64,000 nt of DNA from an uncultured Eubacterium sp. Lineage in GTDB: Bacteria > Bacillota > Clostridia > Lachnospirales > Lachnospiraceae. Location of the stretch: contig CAJTMV010000001.1 of NCBI GenBank assembly GCA_910577225.1, positions 1 through 64,000 on the forward strand. The letters are read 5' to 3'. Below, one piece after another: positions 51,415 to 61,059 of this stretch. Each line of letters begins with the position of its first letter. Positions within the stretch are counted from its first letter, which is position 1. Under the pieces are notes generated by a model. That model saw only the letters and a program-made list of their open reading frames with translations, made no database searches and had not been told where the DNA came from. Made by a program: the position numbers and the translations under genes.

Positions 51415-54324
51415 CTATTCGCATTGGTTCTCTGATAAAAGTTTCTGAATAGCCATGTTAAAACAGGAATATACATTTTGGTTTTGCATTAAAATCATCC
51501 GAAGACGTTCCATCGTCCTTTCTTCAGCTTGTCCATTCTGTATGCCGCTTAAATTGAACAGGCCTTTTGCAACCTCAGCCTGTATTTCTGTCACTTCTGA
51601 ATATGCTTTGTAAAGTTTTTCTAAGCGTCTAACAGTCCTCTCCACTCCCTGTTCATCCTGTTTACAACTCAGATTGACCAGCATCTTCGCAAAAAGAACT
51701 GCTATTTCTATCACATCCGGGTGCTCAGCACAAAGTTTCTCCAAACACTCTGTGGTCCTCTCCACTCCCTGTCTGTCCTGGCGGATGCTTAGATTAAATA
51801 GTACTTTTGCGAATTTAACTGCTATTTCTGTATTTGAATGCTCAGCGTAGAGCTTCTTCAGGCACCTTGCAATCCTTTCCGCTCCCTGTTCATCCTGTTT
51901 GCTGCTCAGATTGACCATGACTCCTGCGAATACAGCTGCTATTTCTGCATCTGAACGCTTGATATAGAGTTTCTTCAAGCACTTAGCAGTCCTTTTCACC
52001 CCCTGTGTATCCTGCCGGATGCTCAGATTGTAAAGCCCTTTTGCAAAAAGGATCTCTAGTTCTGCCATATCTGAATGCTCTGTACACAGCTTCTCCAAGC
52101 GCCTGACAGTCTGCCCTGCTCCCTGCATGTCCTGTTTATTGCTCAGATTAACCAGTGCTTTTGCAAAATGGACCACGATTTCTATCACACCTGGATGTGC
52201 AGCGCAGAGCTTCTCTAGATACCCAATACTCCTTTCCGCTCCTCGTTCATCCTGTTTAATACTATGGTTGTACAGTCCTTTTGCGAACTCAGCTGCAATT
52301 TCTGTTACATTTGGGTACCGGGCACAAAGCTTCTCCAGGCGTGTGATATTCCTTTCTTCATCTTGCCCATCCTGTTCACAGCTACGATTAAACAAACCTT
52401 TTGCAAAAAGAATTACTATTTCCGTCACATCCGGGTAATTAGCACAGAGCTTCTCCAAGCGTGCGATGCTTCCCTCCGCACTCAATACATCTTGTTTATT
52501 ACTCAAATTAAACAGAGCTTTTGCAAGTTCAACAGCTATTTCTATCACATCCGGATTATCAGCAGAAAATTTTTCCAGACGCTCGATAGTGCTTTCCGCA
52601 TATCGCCTGTCCTGTTTGTTACTCAAATTGAACAGGCCTCCTGCAAACGCTATTTTCGAATCATCCGGGTATTTATTTGCGAATATCTCCAATAAACAAA
52701 CCAGTTTTTCACATTGTACAGCACTATTACAGTAATAAGTTGCATTTAATACATGCTGTAGATAATACTTTAAGGCATTTTCAGGCAGCAGAATTCTGTC
52801 TGAATATAATCTATCCCAGTGTTCGGGATTTTCATTTAATAAATGACCAAAGTTGCAGATTAACCTATCAAAAAAAATAATCGCAGGAACTGGCTCCTTC
52901 CATATAACAGAAACAAAATCATGGATTGTTTTTTCATTTTGTTCGAATAGCCAACGACAAACGAAATACTCCCCAACTACATCAGGACGCAGTGCCGTCA
53001 GCTTGTCCTTAAATGTCAGTCCTGTCTGATACAGGAAATCCTCAGGTGACTCAAAATCTTCAGATTTATCTTTTATAATCTTCCATATATCAGGAAAAAG
53101 TTCCTGCAGGTTTTCAACAGGTATTCCCTGAAGCGCTGTAGCTGCACATTTCAAATATATACATGCATTGTATATCTTCTCCACTGTATCTGTACACATC
53201 ACATTTTTGATACTAAACTTAATTCTTTTTCCTTCCTCGCTGATTACATAATTAAGCATGTCATTCCTTTTCCACTGTTCAATGTCCTTACACTGAATAT
53301 ATGCCTCCGTCAGAAACATTGCATACAATGGACGGCACAAATATGGATCAATCATTTTCAGCTTCTGTAATAATATTTGACGGGTTTGATCTTCCAATAC
53401 CTTGCCTGATTTCTTTTTGTCCCATTGCAAAGCTCTTGCATAATTTTCCATAATGTCCATAAGATTCTCATCTGATAACGGAGACAGTTTCAAAAGTGAC
53501 TCTCGATAACAGGCTTCCTTTAATTTCATTTCATTGCGGACGTTACTATACAATTGTTTCGTCCACGCAGAATCCTCTGGTCCCCTGTCAGCTTCCCTTG
53601 CTGCTGGTAAAAGCTGTACCGGCTGCTCACTCAATGACTCCATCCATTTCACAATCTCCGCTGCGTGTTCCTGCACATAATCCACAACCGGACATAAAAA
53701 ATCCTCTAATCCTCTGTCAGTATCTCTTTCTACTAACAGGAGCCGTATCGGCTGGCTGCGAAGCTGCTCATTTTCATTCAATGACTCCATCCATTCCCCA
53801 AGTTCTCTTTCCCCATAGACTGTTTCTAAAGTTTCATCAAAATTTGTTGTCAGGACAAGACCGTGAAACAGCCATGGCAGCATGTAAACTGCTTGTTTAG
53901 AAATAATGCTCTTTTTATCAGCCAGATGGTCTGATGAAAATAAATTTGCAATATCCCGTGCCAGATTTGAAGGTGTCCGTAAATCTTCTAACCGCTGGGC
54001 TGCACTCAGGTAATATCCGTTTTTTATCAGATTTTCAATCTGTCTGAAATGATTCCTATTTGTAATTTTACCTGCTAATTCTATAAGTGCCTGTTTCCAA
54101 GAAGAATAAGCAAACTGTGTAAGCCCGGCACCAGCAAAAGGAACTAAATTAGGCAGGTTTTCTTTAATTTCACTATACACATATTTATTGTCAGGATGGT
54201 AATCCATAATTTCTTCAAAAGAATAAACCAGGCACATCACCACTTTCTTATTTTTACACTGCTTTACAACTTTATAAATGATACTATATCCAATCGTTTG
54301 TCTTGTGACTGAATAATTTAACAT
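51415..54324 (-). CDS. SIR2-like protein with long C-terminal repeats (degenerate Avs/STAND type)
   Basis: A 969-residue protein. Residues 50-175 look like a SIR2-type NADase effector (FAGAGLT at 64-69, LTTNFDETL at 158-166). A short middle part keeps pieces typical of the later half of STAND ATPases: IRLLLVERD (193-201) and PVVDYVQEHAAEI (212-224). There is an apparent internal duplication of the W-M-E-S-L block. No Walker A is seen, and the space is too short for a P-loop half. From about 545 to 945 come ten repeats of 39-41 residues (FAKxLxNLSxKQDxQG, then RLEKLC). Avs-like SIR2-STAND-repeat proteins sense phage and deplete NAD. This copy may be decayed. Start uncertain: ATG at 54237 or 54207 possible. 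Confidence 0.72.
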   Translation of the reverse strand: MLNYSVTRQTIGYSIIYKVVKQCKNKKVVMCLVYSFEEIMDYHPDNKYVYSEIKENLPNLVPFAGAGLTQFAYSSWKQALIELAGKITNRNHFRQIENLIKNGYYLSAAQRLEDLRTPSNLARDIANLFSSDHLADKKSIISKQAVYMLPWLFHGLVLTTNFDETLETVYGERELGEWMESLNENEQLRSQPIRLLLVERDTDRGLEDFLCPVVDYVQEHAAEIVKWMESLSEQPVQLLPAAREADRGPEDSAWTKQLYSNVRNEMKLKEACYRESLLKLSPLSDENLMDIMENYARALQWDKKKSGKVLEDQTRQILLQKLKMIDPYLCRPLYAMFLTEAYIQCKDIEQWKRNDMLNYVISEEGKRIKFSIKNVMCTDTVEKIYNACIYLKCAATALQGIPVENLQELFPDIWKIIKDKSEDFESPEDFLYQTGLTFKDKLTALRPDVVGEYFVCRWLFEQNEKTIHDFVSVIWKEPVPAIIFFDRLICNFGHLLNENPEHWDRLYSDRILLPENALKYYLQHVLNATYYCNSAVQCEKLVCLLEIFANKYPDDSKIAFAGGLFNLSNKQDRRYAESTIERLEKFSADNPDVIEIAVELAKALFNLSNKQDVLSAEGSIARLEKLCANYPDVTEIVILFAKGLFNRSCEQDGQDEERNITRLEKLCARYPNVTEIAAEFAKGLYNHSIKQDERGAERSIGYLEKLCAAHPGVIEIVVHFAKALVNLSNKQDMQGAGQTVRRLEKLCTEHSDMAELEILFAKGLYNLSIRQDTQGVKRTAKCLKKLYIKRSDAEIAAVFAGVMVNLSSKQDEQGAERIARCLKKLYAEHSNTEIAVKFAKVLFNLSIRQDRQGVERTTECLEKLCAEHPDVIEIAVLFAKMLVNLSCKQDEQGVERTVRRLEKLYKAYSEVTEIQAEVAKGLFNLSGIQNGQAEERTMERLRMILMQNQNVYSCFNMAIQKLLSENQCE

Positions 54325-54678
54325 TTGCCCATATATTTGTTTTCAGCGCCGCCAGACTATCCTCTTTCAAAAAAATGTAAAATTAAAAGAATTATATCAT
54401 AGTATGTCGAATAATACTATAAAAGTTTCACAATCATTATACAGCTTCTTCTATACACTGCTATAGTTACAGCTTATAGCTTTCTGTATATTTATAAAAA
54501 ATAGCAGAACTCCTTTATAATCAAAGATGTTCCGCCGAATAACATTTTCAAATATAATTTTAAGCCGTTCCAGTTCAGCCTTCCACAGAACTGGAACGGA
54601 ATTCAAAATGGATTCCTAAAGGAATTAATTGTACAAGATATCAGGAAAAATGTACTTCAACACTTTACAAACGTTTAT
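54325..54678. other. Intergenic upstream of the SIR2 gene
   Basis: AT-rich stretch containing a weak hairpin of CGTTCCAGTT and AACTGGAACG (about 54563-54600) but no gene. It presumably holds the promoter for the SIR2 protein; no clear -35/-10 pair could be fixed. Confidence 0.4.
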
Positions 54679-54870
54679 ACATTCCGAAAATTCTCAAACG
54701 TCTTATACAAATCCAGCTGCCCCCACCCCGATTGAGTCAAGTTAATGTCACAAAAAATTTTAAGTTTTTTTCGGCGAAAATCGCTGTAAGCCGCATAACT
54801 TCGTTGGGGTTGAGATAAATTAATGCTAAATAGGTTAAAAATTGGTGATAAATTAGTGTCACAAACATTC
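54679..54870 (-). repeat. Dispersed island repeat, copy F
   Basis: It begins at ATTCCGAAAATTCTCAAACG and follows copy E almost exactly to TTAGTGTCACAAACATTCG; the left hairpin is absent. Looser similarity to copy B runs on to about 55020. Confidence 0.87.
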
Positions 54871-55198
54871 GTTCCTTAATTCCATATAACAACTTATAAT
54901 TTTTATCCATATGACTCTCAAAAATATGTTTACCTTTCAATTAATCAACTGAATAAATCAACTATTTTTAAATATATCGACTATTTAAATTCATTATAGC
55001 TTATATATTATCTTATAATAGTTAATGGATTACATGCAGTCCTTTCTCTTTAACAGCCAATTTTATGTCAGTCACCATTTTAAGCCAACTGAAACATCGA
55101 TTGATAAAATTTTCATTCCTAACGGTTCTTTTTCAATGCTATATTCCTTATTTGTTGGATGTAAGCCTCAAAATCTATATCCTTTATACTCAAATCTA

Positions 55199-55426
55199 TT
55201 AAATATCTGCTTTTTTTATTTCTGGAATACCTTGAAGTATTTTCGTCTGCCCCTGCACACTTATAAGATTTTCCCTTTTTCTATCCAACAGCGGCTGAAT
55301 AGACTCCATGACTTTCCCTGCCGCTCTTTCATTTCTTTCAATCCGTTCAAGTTCCTCATGGACCCATTCTGCTGTTTCTTTAAATAATTCCGGTGTTTCC
55401 CCTAATACTGCATGTTTATAGATCAT
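55199..55426 (-). CDS. Small helical partner of the JAMM protein (module 2)
   Basis: A 75-residue charged protein (MIYKHAVLGETPELFKETAE, then HEELERIERNERAAGKVMES) with a predicted long helix. GAGGGGTGG precedes the ATG, 12 bp after the JAMM stop. No family is recognised and it is not obviously similar to the partner in module 1. Confidence 0.6.
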   Translation of the reverse strand: MIYKHAVLGETPELFKETAEWVHEELERIERNERAAGKVMESIQPLLDRKRENLISVQGQTKILQGIPEIKKADI

Positions 55427-55438
55427 AAGACCACCCCT

Positions 55439-56053
55439 CTATCTATTTTCATATATAATACCTGCTTTATGACAGTTGCTGATAAAATATCTGGCTGCTT
55501 TTTGATGTTCCTTTAAATCAGACGCTTTATTATGCAACTGTATTGTTTGATTTAACAGTCTTACTGCTTTTATATAATTATATCTCCTGCTTTTCACCAT
55601 ATAAGAAATACTTCCCAGATTTGTAACAATTACAAGCAAACGGATACTTCCATATTGCAGAAAGAAACGCATATCCGCTACTGATATGAGTGATACTGAC
55701 GGGTGATTATGCATTGACACCACCATGCATTCTTTTGACGACATAATCAAATGATATGAAAGTGTGTCAGCCATTGGATTAACCGAATGTTCGTCTCCAA
55801 ACTGAACTCCTACCAGATTTTCCTGTAATATAATTTTTTCTGTATCAAAACTGTATGTAATTGCAACCTCATTAGATTCATTTTCATCCTTAGAAAGCCG
55901 GAGAACCTGCTTTGCAAGCTCGTAAATAATTTCATATTCATCCTCTGGTATTTCCCGGTACCGAATAAATGGCACTTTTCTAATTGCTTCTTCCGTAATC
56001 ATTATCTTATGATCACGTTTTTTCGACATTCTTAGCCTCTCTGAATCATCCAT
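55439..56053 (-). CDS. JAMM/RadC-like protease-fold protein (module 2)
   Basis: A 204-residue relative of the protein at 49324-49893. It has the same metal site: Glu62 in ESNEVAITY, His115 and His117 in VVSMHNHPSV, Ser124 and Asp127 in LISVADMRF. The N-terminal helix-hairpin-helix of RadC is absent. Overall identity with module 1 is low outside the site. It is again followed by a tiny gene. Substrate unknown. Confidence 0.74.
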   Translation of the reverse strand: MDDSERLRMSKKRDHKIMITEEAIRKVPFIRYREIPEDEYEIIYELAKQVLRLSKDENESNEVAITYSFDTEKIILQENLVGVQFGDEHSVNPMADTLSYHLIMSSKECMVVSMHNHPSVSLISVADMRFFLQYGSIRLLVIVTNLGSISYMVKSRRYNYIKAVRLLNQTIQLHNKASDLKEHQKAARYFISNCHKAGIIYENR

Positions 56054-56240
56054 TACTAAATCATCCCCGCTTCTTCTCTATATCTTCATTCGCTATGTTT
56101 ACTATATAGGTGTCTTTCAAATATTCCAATCACCACTTTTCTATTTACAGTCTCTGCACAAATCTATTCACGGTTTAAACATAACTTTCATTTCAAAATA
56201 TATCTAACTCTAACAAACCCATTTGATAAAATTATGTATA

Positions 56241-57026
56241 TTACCTAATACATGTCTCATAAAAGTTTATTCCATATGCTGTAAGATCTATACGTTTTTT
56301 TGTAAAACTAATCCCTGTTGCTTCTGGATACTTTTCCTTCCATTGATCCAGATTAAATTTTCTTTTAAGCTCACCTATAAGAGTTTCATAAACAGAAACC
56401 TCACCATACCATACACCATATGGAATATTTATCAACCCTAAACGAGTCAGATTATCAATTGTTAATTCAAAAAATTTATTATAATCAGCGCTAAACAGAT
56501 TTGCATTTGTAGAAATCGTAACACTTAAACCCTCTGGCAAATCTAATTGAACATCAACCATTGGACGAATCTTTAAAGAACATATATATTTAAAATACAT
56601 GGCTTCTTCTGGCGATAGCTGCTTAATTGTTTCCAAATATGCAGGATGAACCATATCCTTAGTATCTGAATTCATTGCTTTTGCAAGCAAGTTTGCATAT
56701 AAATCTCTAAGCTCTTTACTGTTCATTGTATAAGATATCGCCTGAATTGCAGGAACTGCTACATATGGCTCAGGAGTAATAATTTTTTCCTCCCCGACTT
56801 TTTCTAACTTTTTAGCCAGTATTTTCTCTGTTTCAGCAAGATTATATTCCCTTTCTGCGATCCACTTTCGTAATGGAACAAGGGCAGCATTAATAGTACG
56901 TGGAAGTAATGCAAAAATTTTACCGGATTCCTGAGTTGCCTGTTTCAGTCCATCATCATAAACAGTTGGAATCTTCTCTACTGCCTTATCTATAACTTCT
57001 ATTAATTCATCAGTCACAATATCCAC
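56241..57026 (-). CDS. DUF4393 (Abi-alpha family) protein
   Basis: A 261-residue protein of the DUF4393/Abi-alpha family. AIQAISYTMNSKELRDLYAN, LLAKAMNSDTKDMVHPAYL and QLSPEEAMYFKYI are the conserved block. Family members are linked to abortive infection, in which the infected cell stops growth before phage is released. No TM helix or nuclease motif is seen. It stands alone between repeat-associated modules and upstream of the Septu-like pair. Mechanism unknown. Confidence 0.78.
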   Translation of the reverse strand: MDIVTDELIEVIDKAVEKIPTVYDDGLKQATQESGKIFALLPRTINAALVPLRKWIAEREYNLAETEKILAKKLEKVGEEKIITPEPYVAVPAIQAISYTMNSKELRDLYANLLAKAMNSDTKDMVHPAYLETIKQLSPEEAMYFKYICSLKIRPMVDVQLDLPEGLSVTISTNANLFSADYNKFFELTIDNLTRLGLINIPYGVWYGEVSVYETLIGELKRKFNLDQWKEKYPEATGISFTKKRIDLTAYGINFYETCIR

Positions 57027-57254
57027 TACCTTCCCTTAAATATATTTCCAAACGTAAACTGCATTCTATTGAGCTCTGCTTATAGCTTTATTATGAACAT
57101 TATTATCTTTTCTATTAACAATATTATATCTCTATTCTATTTACTTCACAAGCAAAATAACTAATACCTCAGCAAAAACACATTTCGAAAACTGGATTTA
57201 TGCCTACATCCATCTTCTGTTTCATACATTATTATAGACTGCAGTATGACAATG

Positions 57255-57290
57255 TACTGTAAGCTGCATAACTTCGCTAGGTTTAAATCT
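57255..57290 (-). repeat. Dispersed island repeat, copy G (decayed)
   Basis: CTGTAAGCTGCATAACTTCG followed by CTAGGTTTAAAT corresponds to the central block of copies E and F with several changes. It stands just downstream of the Septu-like pair. Confidence 0.5.
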
Positions 57291-57310
57291 CTCGCTGCTC
57301 CACCTCTATA

Positions 57311-58222
57311 TTACCAGTCTAACCCATAACATGTATTCAGCAATTCTTTCATTATATCTGAGGTTAATTTTGCTAGCGGCCTTTTCCCATAAAACACTTC
57401 TTCCAGATAGTTCCCGTATACTATTCTGTATAATTCTTCTTCTGATTCAAACAGCTCGCCATATGTTCTATAAAGGTACCTTAGATAATCCGGATGAAAA
57501 ACAATCGCTTTTTTTATGCATTCCTGTACTAAATCAGCATGAACCTGATATACCTCCCGCAATTTTAACTTTTTTATATTATCTCTAATCACTATGTCAT
57601 CCATAATTTCAATCCCAATCTGATTTTCATCTGCCAAAAACTCAATTCCACTGATATAATACCCAAAAGTTAACAGATCATCTGTATTATATTTTTTATT
57701 ATGCGGCGAATATGATATTTTCTCAGTACTCTTTACATGATTGCATGAATGGCATACCGGCACAAGATTATAAAAGGAAACAGCCATGACAGGATATTCT
57801 TTTTTGTCAAAAAAATGATCCAGATCACATATCGTTCTGTTGCTTGCCGAATTAACAAAATTCCTGTTACAGTATGGACAGACTTTCATTTCCAGCTTAT
57901 CAGAAAATTCTTTTCTTATAACGGAAAATCGCTGATTATATAAATACTCAATCATGAATTTTTTATCCTGATCTGACATTTCCGGCATTCCCTTTCCGTA
58001 TTTCTGCGCAATTTCACATAGAGTATCATAATCAGCCTTTATTATTTCTGGAAATGTAAACGAATGACCATTTATACAGATATTGTTTAAACACCACGCA
58101 TTTATTGATTTGATATGTGTTATATACCCTTTCTTATCTTTCTGGTTACTGACATTGAGCAGCTTATGGTATAATTCATGAACAGTTTCTTTTTCACTTC
58201 CTTTAAATTTTATAGGAATCAC
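57311..58222 (-). CDS. HNH endonuclease (PtuB-like)
   Basis: A 303-residue nuclease. VCPYCNRNFVNS and VPVCHSCNHVKS form the zinc-binding CxxC pairs, CDLDHFFDKKEYP carries the HNH catalytic His and FYNLVPVCHS the Asn/His. The start is a GTG that overlaps the ATPase stop (TAGTG), so the two are coupled. In Septu-type defence PtuA ATPase and PtuB HNH proteins act together against phage. The nuclease itself is complete. Confidence 0.82.
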   Translation of the reverse strand: MIPIKFKGSEKETVHELYHKLLNVSNQKDKKGYITHIKSINAWCLNNICINGHSFTFPEIIKADYDTLCEIAQKYGKGMPEMSDQDKKFMIEYLYNQRFSVIRKEFSDKLEMKVCPYCNRNFVNSASNRTICDLDHFFDKKEYPVMAVSFYNLVPVCHSCNHVKSTEKISYSPHNKKYNTDDLLTFGYYISGIEFLADENQIGIEIMDDIVIRDNIKKLKLREVYQVHADLVQECIKKAIVFHPDYLRYLYRTYGELFESEEELYRIVYGNYLEEVFYGKRPLAKLTSDIMKELLNTCYGLDW

Positions 58223-60197
58223 TAATCTTCTCCTCTTTTTAATCTTTTGATTTTTTCTTCATAAATCCTTATTTTCATTTCTCGTGTATCCAACTTTCTA
58301 TATCTGCATTTATACAGCATCTCGTACAGCTTATCCCTGATAATTGGTTCCCCGATCAACGAAATCTCTGCTTTTAATCCCTCTGGTTCTCTTTCAGTCA
58401 GTTCTGGATATATTACATCTCCATTTTGTTCCTGACGGGGTTTCACTGCATCAATGATTGTTCGTATTTTATTTTTGGAAAATTCACCTGTCTGTCCCCG
58501 TTCTCCCAAAAAGAATGCATCATTAAACAATTTATATATATTTGCACCAAATGTCTTTGTATCCTGCATAGTATGGTCTATTACGCATCTCCCATTTTTT
58601 CTTGTCAGATAAATAACGTTATTCTGCGGCATGTCCGATAATACAATGGGGCTGTGTGTCGTAAATACAATCTGAACTTTTTTCCCGAAAACAAAGCCCT
58701 TGCCTCCTCTATCAGATAATATATCAGTTTTTGCTGCCATAGCGGATGACAATAAAGGTCTATTTCATCTATAAGCAGCAATATATTATCACGCAGGCTT
58801 GTTTCCAGACTGGTATCTATACATCTGAAATAAGGAACTATGTACAGCCACGAAAAGAAATTTAACAGCGCTCTTTCTCCTGAAGCAAGTTTCAATCCAC
58901 CAATATCAATATACTTTAATACAAAAGAATACTTCCTCTCAAACGCTGACTTCCTTACCAGATTTAATATTCCATAGTAGCTGCTGCTTTCGTATTCAAT
59001 TTCCTTGTATGCAACATATGCAGAATCAGAAACCGGAAGTGAATTCGGATGCATTCTGCATAAAGAAAGGCATTGCTCATATTCTTGTATCTCATTTAGC
59101 GCTTCATTAAAAAATTCAGCATTTTCATCTTTTCTTTCAGACAGTATATCTATGGATTCTTTCAAATATTTTAATAATGCCTGCTTATTTCTAATATTCT
59201 TGCCCTCATCAGTTTCAACAACCTGAGCATATGCATGAAGCTCAAATAATAAATCAATATACAGACTGCAAAAAACATCCTGCTTCAACAACTGCGAATC
59301 AAAATTTGACATAAGCGCTTTTACTTTATCATAACATTCTTTAAGGTATTTTCCCTGTTCTCCTGAATTTTCGATTCCTTTGAACTTGTCATAAAAATAT
59401 TTAGTAAACAGCAGAAATCTGACGGTTAAATTTCCATTAATATTCTGCGTTAAAATACCATTCTCTTTTTCTTTCATATACTGCAAATAAATAACATCCA
59501 ACACCTGCTGAAAATCCTGATTTTTACGGCATTCTTTTATTATATCCTGATACTGAAGAAACCGGGCGGATTTTATTTTTTTACATTTCTTTTCATAAAA
59601 CATATTTTTTAAAACATTTAACGAATTCATATTAAGATGGATTTTATCAATGCTTTTATACGTAGCAATACCGTCCCATGCAGGGTACATGCCGTTCGTC
59701 AGGCATATTCTGCTAATATTTCTAAACCCGGTATTGTTTCTAACCATCTCAGTCAATTTTTCTGATCCTTCAAATAAGTATATATCTTTAACACCAGTAA
59801 AATTGGCAAATCTGTCTATATTTCGATAACATATTAATTCGCCATTTTCTATGTACACGGCAATATACATATCTTTTTTATATTCTTCTTCATAATAAAT
59901 CTCATATTCCGGTTCACACTTAATCTTTCTGACTCCTAAATAATCCTTTGCCAGTTTATTAAGCAGTGTCGTTTTTCCTGAACCATTTTCTCCAATAATA
60001 GCCGTTATATTTGTTATGCAGGAACTGCTGTCAAAAAAATTCTCCGGCAAAATGTTTCTGCATTCTTTTTGTCTCAGCTCATACCTTTCATTACAAAATG
60101 ATACATAAAAATTATAATTATTAGAAGAAAAATTAAATCCCTGATTCCTGATAAAATCATCATCTAAACCGACTATATATATAAATACCAATTCCAT
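58222..60197 (-). pseudogene. AAA/ABC-type ATPase (PtuA-like), frameshifted in an A6 run
   Basis: The first frame (60197-58605) gives an OLD/SMC-like ATPase: Walker A IGENGSGKTTLLNKL, ABC signature LASGERALLNF and Walker B NILLLIDEIDLYCHPLWQQK. Near 58680 the sense moves to a second frame (from VQIVFTTHSPIVLSDMPQNN, holding the switch His) ending at 58222. One extra A in the coding-strand A6 run (58683-58678) would restore a protein of about 657 residues through LFSGKKVQIVFTTHSP. As read, the last 150 residues are separated. PtuA-like partner of the HNH gene; it may be slippage, decay or a sequencing error. Confidence 0.82.
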
Positions 60198-60403
60198 TTA
60201 ACTGCCTCACGTCATATTTTTCTTATAATAATACCACATTTAGTTTCCTTTAACTACCTCAATATAAATTTATAAAATATTTTATCTGACTACTTACATA
60301 CATATAACACACAAAAAATTTATACTATGCACGAAAAAAGACATTCACCACTTCCAGTAAATGTCTTTTCCTCAATCGTTGTTTATACTATTCCATTATC
60401 TTT

Positions 60404-60595
60404 TCAAATCTTTGCCATTTTCCGCTTTCTCATTATTTCAAGCAGGTCTGCCGCACCTGCTTTCGTATCAGCCACAATCTCTGCTGGTGTCATGCCCTCA
60501 TACCTCGCCGCATTATATTCCCGTATCTTCCTGATATCGTCCAGATCAAAGCGTTCACTGATTTCAGGTTCTTCTACCACAACTGCCATAGTCAC
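60404..60595 (-). CDS. Antitoxin of the PIN pair (downstream of toxin)
   Basis: A 63-residue protein (VVVEEPEISERFDLDDIRKI, then TPAEIVADTKAGAADLLEIM). It overlaps the toxin stop by four bases and lies behind it, the reverse of the usual VapBC order. The role is inferred from size and coupling. Confidence 0.65.
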   Translation of the reverse strand: MTMAVVVEEPEISERFDLDDIRKIREYNAARYEGMTPAEIVADTKAGAADLLEIMRKRKMAKI

Positions 60596-61059
60596 TCCTC
60601 CTCTCTCAATAAAGCCGACGGTGGATAAATCATCAGGTCCTTATAGCCCTCATATGTTGTAACAGCCTTTACTCCCTGAATTGTTTTTACATTCACGATA
60701 TGTTTAAAATTCCATGATATAATTATATCACATCCCGCAAGAACTGCCGCCGCTATATGCCTGCAGTCATCATAGCTTTTTCTTTTCAAAACCCCAAAGT
60801 CAATGAACTTTTCCGCAAGGCTTACCGTATTTTCATCAGTTTCAATTATATTATATTCTATCTGGTCCAGATAATCCAATAAAATTTCACGTTTTTCCAT
60901 GCTGCATTTTTTAATCTCGTAAACTACAACATCCGAGATATACACCTCATACTGGCCCTTTTTGAAAAATTCCCACATATCCTGTGTTTCTTTCATTCTT
61001 TCCGGCGCATCTTTCTGATCAAGATAACTGATAACCGAAGTGTCCAGGTATACTTTCAT
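60592..61059 (-). CDS. PIN-domain toxin (VapC-like, DUF-type)
   Basis: A 155-residue PIN protein. KVYLDTSVISYLDQKDAPER starts the fold, DDCRHIAAAVLAGCDIIISW supplies the later acidic residues and NFKHIVN the end. It is of the type in which a small antitoxin follows the toxin. The start overlaps the stop of a recombinase remnant; MKVYLDTS is the natural N-terminus although a start three codons earlier exists. Confidence 0.83.
   Translation of the reverse strand: MKVYLDTSVISYLDQKDAPERMKETQDMWEFFKKGQYEVYISDVVVYEIKKCSMEKREILLDYLDQIEYNIIETDENTVSLAEKFIDFGVLKRKSYDDCRHIAAAVLAGCDIIISWNFKHIVNVKTIQGVKAVTTYEGYKDLMIYPPSALLREEE

Noticed and set aside
54563..54600. Hairpin upstream of the SIR2 gene as a retron or structured RNA
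   Set aside because: A single short stem with no reverse transcriptase nearby is not enough support.
41948..54870. Island repeats as integron attC sites
   Set aside because: Although GTTGG and TAAC pieces occur, there is no R'/R'' core pair in the right geometry, no integrase, and copies carry a coding tail and terminator-like hairpin. Kept as an unnamed repeat.
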